A stretch of DNA of 64,000 bases from Rudaea sp. 3F27F6 (lineage in GTDB: Bacteria; Pseudomonadota; Gammaproteobacteria; Xanthomonadales; Rhodanobacteraceae): the NCBI RefSeq assembly GCF_005503555.1, contig NZ_SCNG01000003.1:186001-250000 (forward strand), read 5' to 3'. Position 1 is the stretch's first letter; each line of letters opens with the position of its first letter. The notes beneath the pieces were generated by a model. The model saw nothing but the letters and a program-made list of their open reading frames with translations, searched no databases and was not told where the DNA came from. Position numbers and translations under genes: made by a program. Shown in pieces: positions 59,191 through 64,000 of the stretch.

Positions 59191-60819
59191 ATGACCATGC
59201 GTATCGCTCTGGCCCAGTTCGATTTCCCCGTCGGAGCGGTTGCGCGCAACGCCGAGCGCATCGCGGCGATGATCGCCGAAGCGCGCGACGTCTACCGCGC
59301 CGATCTCGTGGTGTTCCCCGAGCTCGCGATCAGCGGTTATCCGCCCGAAGACCTGCTGCTGCGGCCGAGCTTTCTTGCAGAGTGCGAAGCAGCGCTGCTG
59401 CGCGTTGCCGCTGGCGTCAAGGGCATCGCCGCGGTGGTCGGCTGGCCGCAGGCGGCGGGACCGGTGGTCTATAACGCCGCCTCGGTGCTGCGCAACGGTG
59501 CGATCGAGGCGACCTACCGCAAGCGCGAATTGCCGAACTACGCCGTGTTCGACGAGCGTCGTTATTTCGATGTCGATCCCGACGGCGGCGCCTGCGTATT
59601 CGAGGTGAAGGGCGTGCCGGTCGGCCTCATCATCTGCGAAGACCTGTGGTTCGCCGAGCCGCTCGCCGACACGGCCGCGCACGGCGCTCAACTCGTCCTC
59701 GTGCCGAACGCATCGCCGTTCGAGCGCGACAAGCATGCGCAGCGCGATGCCTTGCTCGCGACGCGCGTGAAAGAGACCGGCGCGGCACTGGCCTACCTCA
59801 ACGTCGTCGGCGGCCAGGATGCGCTCGTGTTCGACGGCGCCTCGGTGCTCGCCGACGGCGACGGCCACATCCATCCGGCTGCGCGCGCGTTCGAGGACCA
59901 CTGGTGCATCGCCGACTACGATGCGGCGACGCGCAAGTTCGCGCCGGTCGCGTGGCCCGCCGATGGCGACGAGAGCCGCGATGCGCTCGCCTGGCGCGCG
60001 ATCGTGCGCGGCACGCGCGACTACTGCGCGAAGAACGGCTTCAAGAAGGCCTGGATCGGCTTGTCGGGCGGCATCGACTCGGCGCTGGTGCTGGCGATCG
60101 CGGTCGACGCGCTCGGCGCGGACAACGTCGTCGGCGTGCGCCTGCCGTCGAAGTACACCTCGGCACAGAGCAATGATCTCGCCGACGTGCAGGCGTATGC
60201 GCTCGGCGTGAAGCTGCTGACGGTTCCGATCGAGGCGCCGTTCGCCGGCTTCCTCGACGCGCTCGCCCCCGCTTTCGTCGGCTGCGCTCCCGACGCGACC
60301 GAAGAAAACCTGCAGTCGCGCAGCCGCGGCGCCATCCTCATGGCGCTGTCGAACAAATTCGGCGGCCTGCTCCTGACCACCGGCAACAAGAGCGAATACG
60401 CGGTAGGCTACGCGACCATCTACGGCGACATGTGCGGCGGCTACGCGCCGATCAAGGACCTCTACAAGACCGAGGTGTATGCGCTCGCCAACTGGCGCAA
60501 CACGACCGGCGGCGCTCCGGTCATCCCGGTCGAAGTGATCACGCGCGCGCCGACGGCCGAACTGCGCGAGAACCAGACCGACCAGGATTCGCTGCCGCCG
60601 TACGACGTACTCGACGCGATCCTGCTGCGCTACGTCGACCAAGAGCAGTCGCGCGAGGACATCGTGCGCGCGGGCTACAACGCCGACGTCGTCGACCATG
60701 TGCTGCGCCTCGTGCGCATCAACGAGTGGAAGCGCCACCAGGCGGCACCCGGACCGAAGGTCTCGCGCCGCGCGTTCGGGCGGGAGCGGCGGTATCCCAT
60801 TACTTCGGGGTGGCGCTAG
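59191..60819 (+). CDS. nadE: Glutamine-dependent NAD+ synthetase
   Basis: 542 residues from ATG 59191 (MTMRIALAQF), five bases after hsdM. Upstream ATG 59173 would overlap hsdM and lacks family sequence. The N-terminal glutaminase domain has the nitrilase triad E44, K111 and C149 (IICEDLWF). The C-terminal synthetase has GLSGGIDSA near 290 and LLTTGNKSEYAVGYATIYGD. It makes NAD+ from nicotinate adenine dinucleotide and glutamine. It is a core gene at the right edge of the restriction unit. Confidence 0.97.
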   Translation: MTMRIALAQFDFPVGAVARNAERIAAMIAEARDVYRADLVVFPELAISGYPPEDLLLRPSFLAECEAALLRVAAGVKGIAAVVGWPQAAGPVVYNAASVLRNGAIEATYRKRELPNYAVFDERRYFDVDPDGGACVFEVKGVPVGLIICEDLWFAEPLADTAAHGAQLVLVPNASPFERDKHAQRDALLATRVKETGAALAYLNVVGGQDALVFDGASVLADGDGHIHPAARAFEDHWCIADYDAATRKFAPVAWPADGDESRDALAWRAIVRGTRDYCAKNGFKKAWIGLSGGIDSALVLAIAVDALGADNVVGVRLPSKYTSAQSNDLADVQAYALGVKLLTVPIEAPFAGFLDALAPAFVGCAPDATEENLQSRSRGAILMALSNKFGGLLLTTGNKSEYAVGYATIYGDMCGGYAPIKDLYKTEVYALANWRNTTGGAPVIPVEVITRAPTAELRENQTDQDSLPPYDVLDAILLRYVDQEQSREDIVRAGYNADVVDHVLRLVRINEWKRHQAAPGPKVSRRAFGRERRYPITSGWR

Positions 60820-60900
60820 GACGCCTTCTCCTCGGGTTGTCATTTTTTCTGAGTTTTCGTTGGTCGGAGGGCCGTTCATCCCGCTTTGTCGTTGCTCGTC

Positions 60901-60925
60901 ATTCCCGCGTGCTCTTAGCGGGAAT
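60901..60925. repeat. ATTCCC / GGGAAT dyad flanking element B (left)
   Basis: ATTCCCGC (60901-60908) and GCGGGAAT (60918-60925) frame nine bases, the same as the dyad at 18588-18612 in all but one base (TTAG versus TTGG). It stops seven bases before the outer arm of element B. Confidence 0.7.
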
Positions 60926-60932
60926 CCAGCGA

Positions 60933-61559
60933 CTTTGCTTTGGTTTTTTGTTGGTCTAAAAGCAGAGCTTCCACTCGTCCTGCGGACGAGCGGGTTACTT
61001 TCTTGTCTACAGCGACAAGAAAGTAACCAAAGAAACGCCGCCCCGGGAGCCGCGCCGCCTACGGCGGTTCGCGAGGTCATGCCGGGGTTCGCTCGATGGA
61101 CATCCGTGTCCATTCGCGAACTCGCGCGCATGCTGCGCGCGACCCTGAAGGGCCATTCCGTCATGCCCTCGCCGCGGCTGACGGGGACCCGAAGATCAAA
61201 AGACAGATCAAGAACAGAGCAAAGGCAGAGCCGCGCGTGGAATGCCTGCTTTTTGCTCTGGCTCCGGCGCGCACGAAGCGCGCTGCTCTGGTTTCTCCGG
61301 GTCCCCATTACATTGCGGCGGCAGCGGACGAAAAGGCCCGTGAGGGTCGGCGCGATGGATCGCGCCGATTCCGCTATTGCACACGGAGGTGCAATTAGCG
61401 GAACCCGGCCGCTGACGCGGACCCGGAGCGCAGGATGCGCGTAGGGCGCAATGTTCTGGGGCGGCGTCTTTTGGTTACTTTTCTTCGCTGTTGAAGAAAA
61501 GTGACCCGCTCGCCCGCAGGGCGAGTGGAAGCCTTTGCTCTCAACCAACAAAAGCAAAG
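60933..61559. repeat. Palindromic repeat element, copy B (~627 bp)
   Basis: It is homologous to the element at 18637-19227 but in the opposite orientation. The ends share the outer arms CTTTGCTTT (60933-60941) and AAAGCAAAG (61551-61559), plus TTTTGTTGGT / ACCAACAAAA. The inner AGAGCTTCCACTCG and GGTTACTTTCTTGTC modules occur in inverted form at each end. The centre contains the same chain of small hairpins as copy A. Open frames across it (for example at 60698-61444) show no protein family and are considered artefacts. Confidence 0.8.
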
Positions 61560-61876
61560 TCACTGGATCCCCGCCAAGAGCACGCGGGGATGACGAGCGA
61601 GGGCAAGAGCTGGATGACCAGCCCTGTGGCTATTGAAAGCCCCGCTTGCGCGGGAATGACGAACAAAGCGTGAAAAAGTAACAACCAGCCCCAAATCACG
61701 CAAAAGAAACCAGCTAACACCCCGGAAGCCGGCCACCGCACAAAATGAAGAGTCCAGGCGGACCGTGATCCGGCTACCGCCGCAACACCCACATCCTATA
61801 TCCTCGCCTGCAACCAATCCGAAGCCTTGCGCATCCTACCGTCATGCGCGATGGCCACCCCATACTCTCGAAAACA
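61560..61876. repeat. Right flank of element B with dyads; upstream of response regulator
   Basis: It holds ATCCCCGC (61567-61574) with GCGGGGAT (61584-61591), then more GGAATGACGA-type units to about 61665. The remaining ~200 bases are unremarkable and contain the probable promoter of the response regulator at 61877, which was not located. Confidence 0.55.
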
Positions 61877-63223
<1,347 letters not shown>

Positions 63224-63298
63224 TTGCGTCTCGGCGTGCCCGGCGCGGCGGCGTCTGTGCGATTCCGCCGACGGCTGCGTTCGGTTAGCCTAGGCGGC

Positions 63299-64000
63299 AT
63301 GCGTCTTTTTTCCCTGGAAGGCAAGATTTTTGCGCTGCTCGGCGCGACCCTCGTCGTCGGTTGCGCGTTGACTGCGCTGTTCGCGTCGTGGCTGTCGCCG
63401 TGGCTCGCGGCCGCCGCGGCGTTCGCTGTGCTCGCGCTGCCGTCGGCGATGTTTGCGCATTCGGCGACTAAGCCCGCGCAGAGTCTCATGCGCGCGCTGT
63501 CGGGCGGCGTCGCGCGCTATCGCGACGGCGATTTCTCGACGTCGCTGGTGGAGACGCGCAGCGACGAATTCGGTGAGCTGATCGCCGCGCACAACGAACT
63601 CGGCCGCGTGCTGCGCGAGCAGCGCCAGAACCTGATCGAGCGCGAGCTGCTGCTCGACACGATGGTGCAGAACTCGCCGACCGCGCTCGTTCTGATCGAC
63701 GCGGCGCAGTTCGTCGTCTACGCCAATCTCGCCGCACGCGCGCTGCTCAACGACGGCCGCGCGATGAACGGCATGGGTTTCGCCGAACTCGTCGAAGGCT
63801 GTCCGCCGGCATTGGGCTCGGCGCTGACCGGCCATCAGGACGGATTGTTCAGCGTCGACATCGACGGCGAGACCGAAGCCTTCCATCTCGCCCAGAAACA
63901 TTTCCGCCTGCACGGCCGCAAGCATCGCATGCTGCTGATCAAGCGCCTGACGCGCGAACTGTCGCGCCAGGAAGTGCAGACCTGGAAAAAGGTGATCCGC
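63299..64000 (+). CDS. NtrY-like sensor histidine kinase, C-terminal part beyond window edge
   Basis: From ATG 63299 the frame is open to the last base (234 residues). It contains two hydrophobic helices near the N-terminus (about residues 8-53), a HAMP-like linker (LMRALSGGVARYRDGDFSTS) and a PAS-type domain (LLDTMVQNSPTALVLIDAAQ). The visible end LTRELSRQEVQTWKKVIR directly precedes the expected phosphorylation box of NtrY-type kinases. It is the likely partner of the response regulator at 61877. Confidence 0.9.
   Translation, partial: MRLFSLEGKIFALLGATLVVGCALTALFASWLSPWLAAAAAFAVLALPSAMFAHSATKPAQSLMRALSGGVARYRDGDFSTSLVETRSDEFGELIAAHNELGRVLREQRQNLIERELLLDTMVQNSPTALVLIDAAQFVVYANLAARALLNDGRAMNGMGFAELVEGCPPALGSALTGHQDGLFSVDIDGETEAFHLAQKHFRLHGRKHRMLLIKRLTRELSRQEVQTWKKVIR

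Noticed and set aside
60698..61444. 248-residue open frame through element B
   Set aside because: It crosses the end of nadE in another frame and the hairpin-rich repeat; the matching frames in copy A are broken differently, so it is unlikely to encode a protein.
59098..61563. 821-residue antisense frame over nadE and element B
   Set aside because: It is antisense to nadE and then reads through palindromic repeat DNA.

Overview
The window is high-GC DNA that most resembles the order Lysobacterales (Xanthomonadales) of the Gammaproteobacteria, probably a Rhodanobacteraceae-like genome. The basis is gene content and order: the GroEL/GroES type, the pilS-pilR pair divergent from sucCD, abundant TonB-dependent receptors and many secreted peptidases. 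This placement is from recognition only; no search was run. No rRNA, tRNA, CRISPR array or complete insertion sequence was seen.

Layout. 1-4.9 kb: a TonB-dependent receptor running off the left edge, then groS-groL on the minus strand behind a CIRCE operator and ahead of a terminator. 5-11.8 kb: an M14 metallopeptidase divergent from a second TonB receptor, a secreted cyclophilin, an XRE-cupin regulator and an arginase-family hydrolase. 12-18.4 kb: valS, a serine beta-lactamase-like hydrolase and an S9 peptidase. 18.4-19.55 kb: non-coding DNA holding a ~590-bp palindromic repeat element. 19.6-28.9 kb: a DUF748/AsmA-like envelope protein, transketolase and an exported TldD/TldE-like pair. 29-33 kb: an S41 peptidase, an AraC regulator, a short-chain dehydrogenase and a NUDIX hydrolase. 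33.2-39.5 kb: a BlaI repressor, an M56 (BlaR1-like) metallopeptidase fused to TonB C-terminal domains, and three more exported TonB_C proteins. 39.5-46.3 kb: a MauG-type dihaem protein, a phosphoesterase, an O-GlcNAc-transferase-like TPR protein and a TPR-GT2 glycosyltransferase. 46.3-51.7 kb: pilR, pilS, sucC, sucD. 51.7-59.2 kb: a type I restriction-modification operon that also encodes a HipA-like kinase and a DUF3037 protein. 59.2-64 kb: nadE, a second copy of the palindromic element in opposite orientation, then a sigma-54 response regulator and the start of an NtrY-like sensor kinase that runs off the right edge.

How parts work together. BlaI and the M56 protease form a classical repressor/antirepressor pair, but the usual penicillin-sensor domain is replaced by an unnamed domain plus two TonB_C domains. 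Seven TonB_C domains lie in four neighbouring proteins, and three of these proteins end in TonB-box-like tails. This is the best candidate for an undescribed signalling system here. The restriction operon is tightly coupled (overlapping starts and stops) and carries the HipA-like/DUF3037 pair between hsdS and hsdM, which suggests a composite defence unit. The two ~600-bp elements, each bracketed by ATTCCC...GGGAAT-type dyads, are the clearest structured DNA not explained by genes.
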